A DNA stretch of 64,000 bases, from contig NC_092234.1 of the NCBI RefSeq assembly GCF_036320965.1, forward strand, positions 41,725,532 through 41,789,531. Direction: 5' to 3'. The notes under the pieces were generated by a model. The model was not told the DNA's origin and searched no databases. It worked only from the letters and a program-made list of their open reading frames with translations. This DNA comes from Panulirus ornatus (lineage: Eukaryota > Arthropoda > Malacostraca > Decapoda > Palinuridae). The position numbers were made by a program, and so were the translations under genes. Positions 33,121 through 45,784 of the stretch are shown here, one piece after another. The first letter of the stretch is position 1. Every line of letters starts with the position of its first letter.

Positions 33121-33715
33121 ACTAATTGAAAATTCCAGCAAGACTTGGAGTCACAAGGCTCCTCCTGGGGGGCCATTATTGGTACCGGCTCCGGGCCCGG
33201 GTCCGGGCTATTGATCCGGCAGGAGGAGGAGCGGTGTTACCGCCGCCGTACCCGGCCAGACGGTACGTTACGCCAGGGCCAACCCTGCCTCCCTCCCTCC
33301 CAATCCACCGCCCACACTCACTCACACCTACACCCTAAGCCCCCCCCCGCCCACACTCACACCTACACCCACCGCCCGCCCAGGTGCGCCCATCGCCTCC
33401 CCTGCCACACCCACCTCGCCCTGGTACACGCCCAGACCAATACTATATTTAATACTGATAAGTTCTCAAAGATTCTGGCCACATACAACAGTACACATGT
33501 TTCTCTAACATGTTTTCTTTCCAGATTACTTTATATGACACTCCTCACCCGCCTGCTGAAAGCTGATCACAATTACGTTTTCTATTAATACTTTCCTCTA
33601 TAATTTCCGCGTTAGTATACCCTAAGGCTCTATACTACATGGCGTTCCTTCATATATATCTTCTTGCTGGCTGATATGCCGGAGGAAGAGAAGCCTTCTG
33701 CTTTACTATCCTGTC
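33121..33715. other. Unique DNA, nothing recognised
   Basis: GC-rich at first, AT-rich after 33440. No gene is recognised. Confidence 0.5.
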
Positions 33716-34390
33716 TCCATCTACAGTGGTGGGTGGGGGAGGAGCCTTCTGCTGTACTGTCCTGTCTCCATCTACAGTGGTGGGTGGGGGAGGAGCCTTC
33801 TGCTGTACTGTCCTGTCTCCATCTATAGTGGTGGGTGGGGGAGGAGCCTTCTGCTGTACTGTCCTGTCTCCATCTATAGTGGTGGGTGGGGGAGGAGCCT
33901 TCTGCTGTACAGTCCTGTCTCCATCTATAGTGGTGGGTGGGGGAGGAGCCTTCTGCTGTACTGTCCTGTCTCCATCTATAGTGGTGGGTGGGGGAGGAGC
34001 CTTCTGCTGTACTGTCCTGTCTCCATCTACAGTGGTGGGTGGGGGAGGAGCCTTCTGCTGTACAGTCCTGTCTCCATCTATAGTGGTGGGTGGGGGAGGA
34101 GCCTTCTGCTGTACTGTCCTGTCTCCATCTACAGTGGTGGGTGGGGGAGGAGCCTTCTGCTGTACTGTCCTGTCTCCATCTATAGTGGTGGGTGGGGGAG
34201 GAGCCTTCTGCTGTACAGTCCTGTCTCCATCTATAGTGGTGGGTGGGGGAGGAGCCTTCTGTTTTACTGTCTCGTCTTCATCTATAGTGGTGGGTGGGGG
34301 AGGAGCCTTCTGCTGTACTGTCCTGTCTCCATCTATAGTGGTGGGTGGGGGAGGAGCCTTCTGCTGTACTGTCTCGTCTCCATCTATCTA
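33690..34390. repeat. 51-bp minisatellite, about 13 copies
   Basis: The unit contains CTGTCTCCATCTATAGTGG and TGGGTGGGGGAGGAGCC, then TTCTGCTGTACTGTC. With a period of 17 codons it gives a long stop-free frame, judged an artefact. Copies alternate between CTACAG and CTATAG. Confidence 0.95.
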
Positions 34391-34549
34391 CACAGATAAG
34401 CCATCGAAGTCATCGTTATCAGTGTCATCAGTAGACACCTTGGTCATAAACCATCACGTCCTGTGTTATCTGGCTCTCCCGGGCACTGCCATACATACGT
34501 ACCCACCACCATCAGTGGTGGTGCTCCCTTCCAGGATGACTGGCGATCC

Positions 34550-34795
34550 TGCACAGACAGACAGACAGACAGAGACACAGACAGGCTGGCTGGCGATCCT
34601 GGAGAGACAGACAGACAGACAAACATGCTGGCTGGCGACCCTGGAGAGACAGATATACAGAAAGGCTGAGGAGATAGACAGACAGACAGGCTGGCTGGCG
34701 ACCCTGGAGAGATAGACAGACAGGCTGGCTGGCTGGCTGGCTGGCGACCCTGGAGAGATAGACAGACAGACAGACAGACAGACAGGTTGGCGGAG
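34550..34795. repeat. (ACAG)n with GGCTGGCGACCCTGG units
   Basis: Compound repeat of ACAGACAG tracts separated by a 20-bp block CTGGCTGGCGACCCTGGAGA. Confidence 0.9.
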
Positions 34796-34972
34796 TCCAC
34801 AGCTGCTGCTTGAAGGGGAAGGAAGGGAGGCTGAGCCCTCTCACTGTTCAGTGTGTAGCTCCTGCCTGTGAGGGGAGGAGAGGTAGGAGGTTTACCCCTT
34901 CACTAAGCTGAAGCATAAAGACACACGACCAACGACGCTGACGCCGGAGGGAAGGGCAGACGACGTCTCCAC

Positions 34973-34973
<1 letters not shown>

Positions 34974-35040
<67 letters not shown>
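34974..35040. repeat. (GA)n microsatellite
   Basis: Perfect GA run. Confidence 0.97.
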
Positions 35041-35995
35041 ACAATACCGGTGGGGTGGTTCGCCTGGTAGTGCGAGGCAGGGCGGCCGCGTCCCCGACAC
35101 AGAATTGTATTACATCGGCCCATGTGTCGGGGCGGGGCGCTGCCCACGTCCCCCCCCCCCCCCACGTCGTGGGCAGCGTCCTGCTCCTGACCCACGCCCT
35201 AGGATGGCGTGTAGTGTGGGTACCAACCCCTGACGTGGGGCGTCTGGGGGGCTGGTTTTGAGGTAATGGTGTTGGCAGCACACTGACCACACAGGTGGTG
35301 TCAGCAGGGTACAGGTAGATAACCCTCGAGCTGGTGTCTAAGGTCCACCTCCAACCTGCCAGACTCGCTCCTCAGAGGCCGAGCTATATCGTTGTCTGAT
35401 CAATCAGACTGTTTCTGGCCCGGCGTACCCCACACTCCCTCCCTCCCTCCCCCGCCTGATTCCTCATGAAGGATTTCATGAATCCTCCAGACGGCTGGTG
35501 CCTCCTGGTGGAGGGACGAGAAACTAGGCTCCTGCATCGTGACCTTCCTCGCGCTGAGCCCCTTCGGTAGGGCGGTACGACCCTTGCCCCGGGCGGCACG
35601 ACCTCTGAACACAAGGGTACGACCCTTCAGACACAAGATTACTGCATCCCATGTAACCCCGATGATTATGTTACAGTAACGAAGGTAACACGGTGGTCTG
35701 TAATTACATAATTACCTTCGGAATGTTAAAACTCCGACAGTAATGTAATCACCAGAGCAGAGTGAGGGATGGACTGTTTTATCCGTTCCTCCGTGTTGAT
35801 GGGAGAGGGTGGTGAGATGGAAAGGGCCTCCCCAAGCAGAACACCCGAAGGAGACGTTGTAACCCTTCCCTCCCACGTCCCATTCCGCTCCTCTGCCATA
35901 CTAAAGTGACGTCACAACCGTTCTAGACGAACGGATGGCATCCGGATCGACCAAACACAGCGAGGAACGATGGGGAGGGGGAGCAGACACTGCGC
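35041..35995. other. Unique DNA with one fold-back arm
   Basis: No gene is recognised. Units GGGCGGTACGACCCTTGCC and GGGTACGACCCTTCAG at 35570-35632 form a single-orientation arm of the fold-back family. Confidence 0.55.
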
Positions 35996-36245
35996 TGGTA
36001 CAACTGACGAATGGCAACGATGAGCCTGGCTGTGAGAGGTGTGTGAGAGGCGTGGCTGTGAGAGGCGTATGAAAGATGTGTGGCTGTGAGAGGCGTGTAA
36101 GAGATCTGTGGCTGTGAGAAGCGTGTGAGAGATCTGTGGCTGTGAGAGGCGTGGTGAAAGGCCTGTGAGAGTTGTGTGGCTGTGAGGAGCGTGCGAGAGG
36201 CGTGTGAAAAGTGCGTGGCTGTAAGAGACGTGGTGAGAGTGGAGC
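35996..36245. repeat. Degenerate GTGGCTGTGAGAGGCGTG repeat
   Basis: About nine loose copies of 22-30 bp. Confidence 0.8.
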
Positions 36246-36397
36246 GGCTGAGAGGCAGGGAGAGGACGCATGTTATGAGAGCAACTTCCACATGATCTTT
36301 TGAGAGTAGGTAAGGCGAGTGTGAGACTTAAAGTTCACCATGGGAATGTGAGTTACAAGGCTAGGATGCCAGAGGCAGGCACAGGTCACCACAACAA

Positions 36398-36548
36398 TCG
36401 TCGTACTCAAGGGGTTAAGTTGTCGTACTGAAGGGGTTAAGTCGTCGTGCTCAAGGGGTTAAGTTGTCGTACTCAAGGGGTTAAGTCGTCGTACTCAAGG
36501 GGTTAAGTCGTCGTACTCAAGGGGTGGTTAAGTCGTCGTACTCAGAAG
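36398..36548. repeat. Fold-back family, right-arm-only array
   Basis: Six units of 22-25 bp reading GTCGTCGTACTCAAGGGGTT. They match the outer end CTCAAGGGGTTAA of the locus at 20.03-20.13 kb. Confidence 0.85.
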
Positions 36549-37380
36549 TTTATACCACCATCTACACAGCAACACAGGATGTGGTAAAAAATATGATTCA
36601 CATAAAACCTTGTGGGTCTGTTGTCTGCAGGGTACGGACCACAGTCCTTCATGTCTGTGCCTCAGCTTAGCTCCGGGGTCTCTCCATCACCACCAGCTGA
36701 GCTGTGGTCATTGTTGCAGGCCACACCTCATGTGGCCAGCCAGGGTTTCCCCCCTGCATCTTCAGGGCCTGCTGGAGGGGCCGGGATCAGGGCCCGTCAG
36801 GTCCGTCTCCCCGCACCGTCAGGCCTGCTGGAGGAGCTGGGCTTAGGGCCCGTCAGGTCCACCATATAGAGGCCCAGGGCGGGGCCGCCACCTGCCTTAC
36901 ATGGCGCTATAATGGGCGCCCCTCACGCTCTACTGCCCCTCCCTCCCTCACCACACTCCATCCACCATACACCAGCACCATACAGGAACCCTCCCTCCTC
37001 CATACAGGCTGAGCCATACACGCCACAAGATGCCAAGTCACCATACTCACCACAACACATCACCTGCACCACACAGATGAAGCAGTTCTTCCCACAGCAG
37101 ACTGACGTCACTATACGTACGCACTATATCATACGCAGAACACTATAAACGTCACATACCAACATCACCTCACACACCACACAACCATCACCATACTGGC
37201 CCCAGCATACAGCCATCACCCGCACCATGCAAGCTCCACTGTAACAGTCATCACTTACTACACTGGTGTAATACAGGCGTTCCCCTAGTTCTGCCACTGT
37301 GTAAACTGGGATAAACCAGACACTGGCGAGTGCCGACCCCAACAGCTTCGCGGGTCAAACACACGATGGGAAACGATGGG
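36549..37380. other. Unique DNA, nothing recognised
   Basis: Imperfect duplication of GGCCTGCTGGAGG blocks at 36765-36850. CACCATAC-rich at 36950-37260. No gene is supported. Confidence 0.5.
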
Positions 37381-37382
37381 GA

Positions 37383-37612
37383 GAGTACGACCCTGTGGGT
37401 AGTAACGACTCGTAAGATAGACTAAGTACGACCCTGTCAGTTGTGACGACTCTCAAACACAAGCTTAGTACGACCCTGAGGTAATGACTTTAAAAGCCCC
37501 GTACGACCCTGAGGTAATGAAGACAAGCCCAGTACGACCCTGAAGTAATGGCAAGCCCGGTACGACTTCTGGGTGGTGCTGGCGACTCTTATATAGTACG
37601 ACTTTGACTGCC
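37383..37612. repeat. Fold-back family, left-arm-only array
   Basis: Six diverged units of AGTACGACCCTGAGGTAATG and similar, with spacers of 15-30 bp. Confidence 0.75.
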
Positions 37613-38361
37613 CCGAGATAGACTATAACTCTTGTTATTGAAAAGGGTCTTCCTGACCTCCGTTGCCACGGGAATTGTTATTGTTGTTGTTGTGGTGGTG
37701 GTAGGGGTTCCAGCAGGGGCGGCAGGGGGGGGGGGGGTGAGAGGGTAAAGGTCATGGTGGACGTATGCACTCGTGGTTGGCTGGCGATGTGAGTCATCTC
37801 GAAAGGTCAGCGTAGCAGGAAACCCGGGCGTGCGTGCGTGCGTGTAGTGGTCCGGGAGCGGCGGTGGTGCATTCTCTGCCTGCCTCACAAAGGTCATCAA
37901 TATATTATTCAGTGAATCAACTCACTGCTTTTACTCACGTGTCCTCACACCATATTCCCCGTGGACTCCAGTCGCAAGACCGTCGTGTCCAAACGTGGTA
38001 TGCTTTGGCAATTCTTCCACCAGTACACTCACACACTACGGTGATGTAAACTAAATGCACGTGAAGTATACCAGATGGGTTACCTTCACACCATCGTCTT
38101 CATACCATCTCCCCTCCTCCGACCCCCTCCCTCAAGTGACCACTGGGTGGATCCTGCAACCTGTTGAGGAAAGCCGTGCGCATTCCTGCCTTCCCGTGGT
38201 GTGGGGGAATGTCACTGCCGGAGTGGAAGGGTCCCACGTCAGGAAGGACATCATAGTCACAGATGGTAAACTGAATCTACGGCGTCTCTGTCTATATAAT
38301 GAAACGCTTCACTCACGACCGGGAGACCTTACGCAGGCTTGGCCTTGAACGAAATAAACTG
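37613..38361. other. Unique DNA, nothing recognised
   Basis: Contains short GTT and G tracts at 37680-37740. No gene is recognised. Confidence 0.5.
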
Positions 38362-38406
38362 GGAGGAGGAGGAGGAGGAGGAGGAGGAGGAGGAGGAGGA
38401 GGAGGA
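38362..38406. repeat. (GGA)n microsatellite
   Basis: Perfect GGA trinucleotide run. Confidence 0.95.
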
Positions 38407-38466
38407 AGTGAGGGAGAATCCGTCCCCCCCCCCTCCCGAAAAAAAGGCGACTAGAGGCCGCGGGAG

Positions 38467-38467
<1 letters not shown>

Positions 38468-38550
<83 letters not shown>
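38468..38550. repeat. (GA)n microsatellite
   Basis: Perfect GA run of about 80 bp. Confidence 0.97.
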
Positions 38551-38552
<2 letters not shown>

Positions 38553-38741
38553 TGTTGCACCCCACGACGCAGGATCATCCCTGCCCTGACAACACCTGAT
38601 GTACCTACCTACCTACCTCCTGCCTGAACCTGAGCCAGGAACCTTCTGTCACCTGCTGGCTGGCCCCCCTGACCTCCAGTGTACCCCCCCCCCCTAGTGG
38701 CACCACCCCCGGGCGGTAACATGACCCTTAGGAATTACTTC

Positions 38742-38815
38742 AGAAATGACGACGTCACCCAAGATGGTAGACTCGTAGTCAAGAGTCGTACCATCGTGCT
38801 CAGAGGGCTATCTGT
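38742..38815. repeat. Fold-back family, short diverged locus
   Basis: CAAGAGTCGTACCATCGTGC is a reversed unit. The facing arm is only weakly visible (GACGACGTCACCC). Confidence 0.55.
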
Positions 38816-38890
38816 GCTATCTAGTCGGCAGCGCCTGGGCGCCCCGCCACCAGATCGCTCCCCCCTCCCCTCCAGTATACACTGCTTCCC

Positions 38891-38894
<4 letters not shown>

Positions 38895-38954
<60 letters not shown>
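38895..38954. repeat. (CA)n microsatellite
   Basis: Perfect CA run of about 60 bp. Confidence 0.97.
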
Positions 38955-38955
<1 letters not shown>

Positions 38956-39287
38956 TCGTGTCACCTTAAGTGGCTGGCAGGTTGGAGGCACCGGGACCCA
39001 CCTGGTGCACAAGAACTATTCCTGAGCTCAACCTTCTCCACTCATCCTCACACCGCTTGACGAAGATACCGACCAACGTCGGGGTTCACCTTCCGCCACA
39101 ACCTCCACCCCTCTCCACTTACGAACCCCCGACGGTGAACGACTTTCATGAACATAATCATCACTAAAACAGACTGAGTTCAACAGCTACGGTTGTGGTC
39201 CCCCCATTAAGAATTCATTCAGGTAGGTACGACCACATTCCCAGGGCCTGGCATTCCCTTCCAACATGACACAGCTGGTCGTTCATC

Positions 39288-39445
39288 TGTCCCACACGAC
39301 CAACCCGACACCCTCCCCCCAGTGACACGACCAACCCGACACCCTCCCCCCAGTGACACGACCAACCCTCCCCCTCCCCCAGTGACACGACCAACCCGAC
39401 ACCCTCCCCCCAGTGACACGACCAACCTAACACCCTTCCCACAGT
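39288..39445. repeat. 31-bp minisatellite
   Basis: About five copies of a 31-bp unit with AGTGACACGACCAACCCGAC. One copy is shortened. Confidence 0.9.
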
Positions 39446-39752
39446 TTTACACTCGTGCTGAGCCACCACACGATTGAAACACAGGAACATAAATCTACAT
39501 GTTTTAAACACAAACGAAGCGTTTGGTGGCCGTCCAAATGTATTCACTCTTTAATCATACATTCGCTTCACATCATCAATCCTCCTGACTCACGCTGGTA
39601 AACCCGGAGATTCATAAAACATGCACAGTAAACACACTACTCTCACTCCAGTAAACATAAACATCAGAGAAAATATGACCTTTTGGAAAACAAGGTCAAA
39701 AAGGTTTGCCTTGCGATGTTTCCGGCCGGCGATCTGCTATCATGCCTTGATT

Positions 39753-39811
<59 letters not shown>

Positions 39812-40211
39812 GGGGGAGGGGAATCGTTACTTAGAAATTGGTTAAGGAACAGAGTATAGACATCTGGGCACACGACTGTAGTCTAACCAACCACCTACAT
39901 ATATTAGGAACAACAGATACAGTTTGTTGAACTACATGACTTATATAATCTTCCTGGCTAAGCGTACCACAGCAGCTCGTCAGCACCAACCTACCATGCA
40001 GCTGTTTGCACTGCTGCGCCAACCAGCAGCTGGACGCTTCACCGAGGAAGCTGGCTCATACGTAATCTTAGCTGTGGTGGTACAAGATAGTTTCACAAGT
40101 TAACGGAATAGAGGGCAATGATGTGTCACCATTCCCATGAATTCATGACGACACAGCGTTAAATGTACTGTACCCATGTGTCACTGTAGGGTATCTCCAG
40201 TGCATGGGACT

Positions 40212-40212
<1 letters not shown>
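39446..40212. other. Unique DNA with an AT microsatellite
   Basis: An AT run lies at 39753-39808. No gene is recognised. Confidence 0.5.

Positions 40213-40274
<62 letters not shown>
40213..40274. repeat. (CT)n microsatellite
   Basis: Perfect CT run directly abutting the LINE tail copy that follows. Confidence 0.97.
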
Positions 40275-40278
<4 letters not shown>

Positions 40279-40442
40279 CAAGGCATGTGAAGCGTCTGGG
40301 GTAAACCATGGAAAGCTGTGTAGGTATGTATATTTGCGTGTGTGGACGTATGTATATACATGTGTATGGGGGTGGGTTGGGCCATTTCTTTCATCTCTTT
40401 CCTTGCGCTACCTCGCAAACGCGGGAGACAGCGACAAAGCAC

Positions 40443-40458
<16 letters not shown>
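40275..40458 (+). mobile_element. LINE 3' tail, second copy, untranslated part only
   Basis: Starts CAAGGCATGTGAAGCGTCTG and runs through GCGCTACCTCGCAAACGCGG to an A tail, matching 20773-20963 with few changes. It is truncated in the 3' untranslated region, so nothing coding remains. Confidence 0.88.

Positions 40459-40497
<39 letters not shown>
40459..40497. repeat. (AT)n microsatellite after LINE poly(A)
   Basis: An AT run follows the A tail, as in the copy at 20.96 kb. Confidence 0.95.
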
Positions 40498-40499
<2 letters not shown>

Positions 40500-41965
40500 C
40501 TTTCAAGATCTGTAATAAAAGTATTCGACCAAGAGTATACAAAGTTTCCAAAAGTTCCTACGAAACAAAAGGTTTTACGGAGGGAATAACCTACGTGTGT
40601 TAACACAGAATGAGTCACCTCCCTAGGATCAATATTGTTCCCTCCTACACAAGGATCAATACTGCTCCTTCCTACACAAGGATCGATATTGCTCTTCCCC
40701 GCAAAAATAGAAAATCAATTACGGCGATAATGGCGCGATATTCCACCCCGCCCTGGGAGGCGCGGCCGGCTTCCTCACCCGACCGCACAATGGCGGAACT
40801 TGCCTCGCATTCTCACGCACTATCGGCCTCAGTCGCTTGCTCTCATTTCCTCTCTTTTCTCCCAGCCTTCCTCCGTCTCTCACGCTATCACACGTCTCTC
40901 CCTCGCTCCTGCTTGTATCATAACTTGCCCGTCTTGCTCTCCGGGACGAGCCTGGACACCGTAAACCCATCGTGGAGCGGCTACCAAGATTATCGGTGAG
41001 GAGCATTGCCGCCAGATATCCATTTCGTCCGTTTTCTATATCCTGCTCCCTCCTCTCCGTCGCTGGACCGTAAGACATCTCTCATAACATGTATTTTGAC
41101 CACACAATTTGTCCTTACATGTGATATTTAAAATGTCTGAATTTACTTTTATCTCATAATCATTCGTGGTAAAATATTTACCTTAAATACTCTCATTAAC
41201 GATGTTTACATTAACATGAGAGGTCTTCAGGTTCGTCTTTTGTCCAGTGGTAAGAGTGTGTCCTGTTCTATGACAAAGAATTTTAGCCTATGATGGTGGG
41301 CGGGTGATGTCTTCTCTACTGCCAATATCTTGTACTATCTACTGCAGTAATATTTGGTTATATTTGTGAAAATATTCGACGAGACGAGAATACTGTATGG
41401 GCACTGTTGCCCATGAAGTTTACAACCAAATTATTGGTCCCAACATGGCCATTCCCGTTTTTTATAATTCATGGTTAACCTTATACAATTCTGTACCGTC
41501 ACTATATATATTTTTTCTCTCCTATATCTTGCAAATACGCCTAGTACTATGACAATTCACGGCTGTATATTCAACACCATAATATTCTAGCATCATATTT
41601 GGTTATTTTGTAAACAGTGTCCCTTACATGTCTTGCACACATATGCCATGTTCTCAGTGTATTGTCCGGGACTTTATTCGTTTTAGAATTTGATCTTGAT
41701 ATTTCATTCCTTATTCTAATTATACACATTTCAACTCCTCATCAATCCCATTTCTTTGTAAACATCTCCAGTTTTTGTTGCGTTAATTTGTTCCACTGTA
41801 AAACGTAACACTGAACATTTTCAACATACTTTGTTTACTTTCTTTGTGACCAGTTTACGTGAAAATTTCTAGGAACAGTTTCTCGTGGTATACTGGTTTA
41901 CTATCATATATAGTTTACCAGTGGTAGGACAGTTTACAACCGTACAGTATCCAAGTCCATACTTA
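40498..41965. other. Unique DNA, AT-rich after 41.0 kb
   Basis: A GC-richer patch at 40720-41080 has two ATGGCG motifs in YY1-like context. An open frame there has no recognisable domain. The rest is AT-rich with no gene signal. Confidence 0.45.
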
Positions 41966-42271
41966 TTGGAAGCCGCAGCCAGAGTGAGGCAGGCCCCCAG
42001 AGCCTGGCTGGTGTGGTACACTTTGTAGGTAGTTGTCCAGTGCAGTCTTGGCCTTGTCTACCGTGCAGCATCCCAGGCTGTTTCTGACGGTAGATGGCGG
42101 CCAGGAGGTGTTGAAGAGTCTTGAGCCCCGCCCGCAGGTTTAAGGTCTTCTCTCATCTTGTGTGCCGACGTCGCATCTTTGGATTTCAGAGGTGGTATTT
42201 TACACAGCCTTCCATGACGGTCGTACCAGCACCAGGTTATACCACAATGTAACTTGAGAACCACACCTTCT
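41966..42271 (-). mobile_element. LINE 3' fragment, copy B, inverted relative to copy A
   Basis: Nearly identical to 30560-30862 on the opposite strand. It ends at GGCTGCGGCTTCCAA without the tandem 29-bp tail. With copy A it forms a 300-bp inverted repeat with an 11-kb spacer. Confidence 0.65.
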
Positions 42272-43765
42272 AGGATGTTCCAGGAGTAAACAGTAGATCA
42301 ATTTATACCGCTGCTAGTTTGCCCGTGGTAGACTAAGAGTTCTTCAATCTACTAGCAGTATACCAGTCTACGTAGACCCCATGCCGGTTTCCTCGTACAC
42401 CAGGAGTTTACAGCGGTGGAATCTACCGGTTTATCAACTTCACATTTTCCAGAGAACTTAATTCCCAAATAAAATTCAGCGGCTTCATTATAAGCAAAAG
42501 ACTTCGCTAACTCAATTTTGCCGCCACATTTTCTGTTGTGCGGCCTTTGTTACGACGCGGCTGGGGGGGGGAGGGGGGAGGGGGGTGTCGTGCTGTGGGC
42601 TTGGGCATGGGGGGGGGGGGGTTGATCCTAGTCATAAACCTTGGCCTGACCTACCCTGGCCTGACCTACCTTGGCCTGGGGTCTGTCTGTCCCTAAACTT
42701 ACAATACGGAGGTCTTCCACCACTGCTCGGACTCAGTCCAGCAGGATCGCTGGTCCACCAAGTTGTTGGACGCTGCCGTCCGCACGCCCACATTCTGGCT
42801 ACTTTGCTTCACAATGTAAACATTCAGACCTTCTTCCATCACCCCACCACACATCCCTCAGTGCTTGTGATGGCTGTACCACACATCCCTCAGTGCTTGT
42901 GATGGCTGCAGGGAGCAGTGCGAGGTTCCAAGTATTAAGTACTTACCACAATGTGTTTTCTGATATGTGGGGTAACATTGTAGTCTTCCACGCCCCTCAT
43001 GCCAACAGGGATCCATCATTCAATACAGGAAGGGATTAATACTTTCGGAATTCTCTCATGTACATTTCGAAACACGTCTTTCCTGTCTGCTGCTTCTGAG
43101 GGTAAAGCCTCATTGATATCAGTCGTTCACATTCGTTCAGATCCAACTCGCCGTCAATAGCGGTCGTGAGAGGCCTTGGCACTCACTCTACCATGTCGCC
43201 CGCCCTGAGAGGGGGTTACACGCACACGGCCATGTCTTACCCATACCTGGATCAGGGACATGCTGACGTCATCACTATGTTTTCAACTCTCTCGTCTTGA
43301 CTACGTCTGCATGATCCATCCCACCAGTGGACGAGGTAACCATCGTTCTGTTTAGTGAAGGCGAGCCAGTTGGACTGACGGTGTGTGTGTGTGTGTGTGT
43401 GTGTGTAGTGATCTTTATGTCATCAGTCTCCTCATACCAGTGAGGGATGGAGCTCTTCCCCGGTGAGGAGCATGTAGCTTCCGGCGGCGGAGCGGACGCT
43501 ACGACATGCTTACGTCACGTAGGTGTTCCTGCTGGTTGTGTACTGAGGACATCGTCATATGTTGCCCAGAGCTACAACGATCATTATGGTCGTGGTCACG
43601 TGACTGAGGCACAGACCAGGGCCTGCCGTAGGCGCGTTCCTGAACCCCTGCCCTGAACACCCCCACCCCTACCCACTGCTCCTCACTCACCATTTTCACC
43701 AAAAAAAAAAATAATAAATGACCCACTTCCGGTAATTCCCACTAAATCTCGCCCATAAAAACTGG
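42272..43765. other. Unique DNA, little recognised
   Basis: Poly(G) runs lie at 42565-42620 and a GT tract at 43380-43406. At 42725-42790 on the minus strand RTAASNNLVDQR is readable, another short LINE tail. A pair of 25-bp copies of CACATCCCTCAGTGCTTGTG lies at 42850-42900. Confidence 0.5.
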
Positions 43766-43767
43766 TG

Positions 43768-43895
43768 GTTATGCCGTCCCCCCCACCCCTGGTGTACCGC
43801 ACCCCCCCCCCCACCGCAGGTGTACCGCACCCTCCCCACCGCAGGTGTACCGCAACCCCCCCCCCCCCCCACCGCAGGTGTACCACACTCCCCAC
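43768..43895. repeat. C-rich minisatellite
   Basis: Four copies of ACCGCAGGTGTACCGCACC with poly(C) of varying length. Confidence 0.85.
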
Positions 43896-44564
43896 ACCTT
43901 ATCCATCCCCGCCCCCAACCCTCGCTACCATGCGGGCCGTCTAGCGCTACCCTCTCCACGTGGTCATGGTCCCTAGTGAATCTGGCGGCTCTGCACGCCA
44001 GCAACCAACCACCATCACCACCTCGACCCTCCCGTCTCGCCCATCGTGCGCGCGCGCGCGCCGGAAGTAGGGGGAGGGGGAGGGAGAGCGGGGCCCCAGG
44101 ACGTCTCGACATGGGCCACCACTGTCTTCCCTGCTCTACCTGATCCTACAGACTGTTTGAGCTTACGACCCGCACCCCTCGTCAACCATCACAGGTTATA
44201 CCACACCTCCTGTGCTGCCATCTGTGTGCTGAGGCCAGAGTGAGGCCGGACCCCCCCCCCCCCCCCACGGAACACATAACAACACGCGACGTAGCATTTG
44301 ACCCGACGGCCTGGGTAAGTCTACTGCTTGAGGACCTAACCATCGTGAACCACTCTGTCTGGATCCAGCCTACCTCAACCATGCCTCAGTTAACAGCTGA
44401 TGGTCACCAGAACGACCCGTCTCCAGCTGGCAGTCCCAGAGCCAGGCCTGCCATCTGCCAGCCCTAACAGCCTGGTGACTCACACAGTAGACGGCGTAGA
44501 GGGAGGTTTGGTCGAGATGGGGTACACTTTGACGTAAACCTTAACCAACTTTAAAATGAAGGCA
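43896..44564. other. GC-rich unique DNA, nothing recognised
   Basis: Contains a short CG repeat at 44048-44060 and poly(C) at 44249-44267. Confidence 0.5.
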
Positions 44565-44672
44565 CGACCCTCTGAGCATGCCGGGACGACCCTTAAACAC
44601 GTCGGGACGACTCTGGTGCATGACAGCACGACCCTTAGTTCCTGTGGACTACGACCTGACCTTTTACTGTCA
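44565..44672. repeat. Fold-back family, left arm and core
   Basis: Units GGCACGACCCTCTGAGCATG, GGGACGACCCTTAAACACG and AGCACGACCCTTAG are followed by ACCTGACCTTTTACTG, the core motif. No right arm is visible. Confidence 0.7.
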
Positions 44673-44887
44673 TACAGGCGATCCAGTACACCTCCTGAGA
44701 GCATGTAACATGGAGCCATGGCTGACGTGTCTCCCCGAGCCAGACCATCCTTAACACAGGTCTACACACTACAGCGACTGTGTCCAGGACCCAGGCATGG
44801 AATTCCATGATTTGGAAACACTAAACCAGAGACTCAGTGTTTCTGAAGGAGTCGAGACCTGGGTCAACGTAAGGTCAAAATGAGAGA

Positions 44888-44952
44888 GAGTGTATATGTG
44901 CAGCTTCCAACAGCTTGGTCGATCAACGACCCGACCCAACAGCCTGGGCCCA
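44888..44952 (+). mobile_element. LINE 3' tail motif, short copy
   Basis: GCAGCTTCCAACAGCTTGG in frame reads AASNSLVDQRPDP. It is close to the minus-strand copy at 22425-22515, including the downstream ACAGCCTGGGCCCAG. Confidence 0.6.
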
Positions 44953-45390
44953 GTATGGTGGTAGAAGACCCCCGAAGACTTCACCATATATGCATCAAAA
45001 CACGTCACTGCAGGACGCACCTGCCCACACACCTGGCATACACGCACACACACCTGCCCACACACCTGCCATACACGCACACACACACACACCTCCCACG
45101 TGGCCCCGAGCCGAGCGGTAATATAACCTGACACGCTCAATATGGCCGCTGTATCAGTGAGGAAATTAAATTGCAACCGACTGGGAGGGCCTCTCCCAGC
45201 GCCCCAGGTCCGCCCACCACACACTACGACAGATATAACTGGGGGAGGGGGCAGTGTTGCTGGGGGGGGATGGGAAGCGAGGGGGGCGCCTCTCTGCCTG
45301 GGGTGAGGGGGGGAAGTGACACCATATCTTGTTAATGTCAAGATATCGGGAATTGTGACGGTGTATCAACACTGCAGTTCAAACAAGACT
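44953..45390. other. Unique DNA with CA-rich stretch
   Basis: Two copies of CACACACCTGCCATACACGC-like units at 45020-45090. No gene. Confidence 0.5.
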
Positions 45391-45392
45391 CT

Positions 45393-45450
<58 letters not shown>
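45391..45450. repeat. (GT)n microsatellite
   Basis: Perfect GT run. Confidence 0.97.
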
Positions 45451-45451
<1 letters not shown>

Positions 45452-45784
45452 CACCACACTGTACCACATAATGTTATCACATCACCTGTCGCCCACTGGG
45501 GGCCTGACCAAGACCCTTCGTGACCTGCGTAACCCCTTCTGCCACGACCCCTCGCACGGTAAGCATGGTTGCCATGGTAAATGAGCGGCTCATGGCGTCA
45601 ATAAAGGTATATAATCTTTATTTATCATTTATATTAATATGTTTACTCTTGCTCTACAGCCCTGGGCTCAGCCCTAAGGCTACCCTAAGCGGAGGCTGGC
45701 AGCAGACTCATGCTGCGGGGGTAGAGAGCGGCCCCCGAAACCAACGTAGAGAGATTGTAACCATTTCCCTCTTAAACATACATC

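Noticed and set aside
33726..34715. A plus-strand frame of about 330 codons
   Set aside because: It arises from a 51-bp (17-codon) minisatellite followed by an ACAG repeat.
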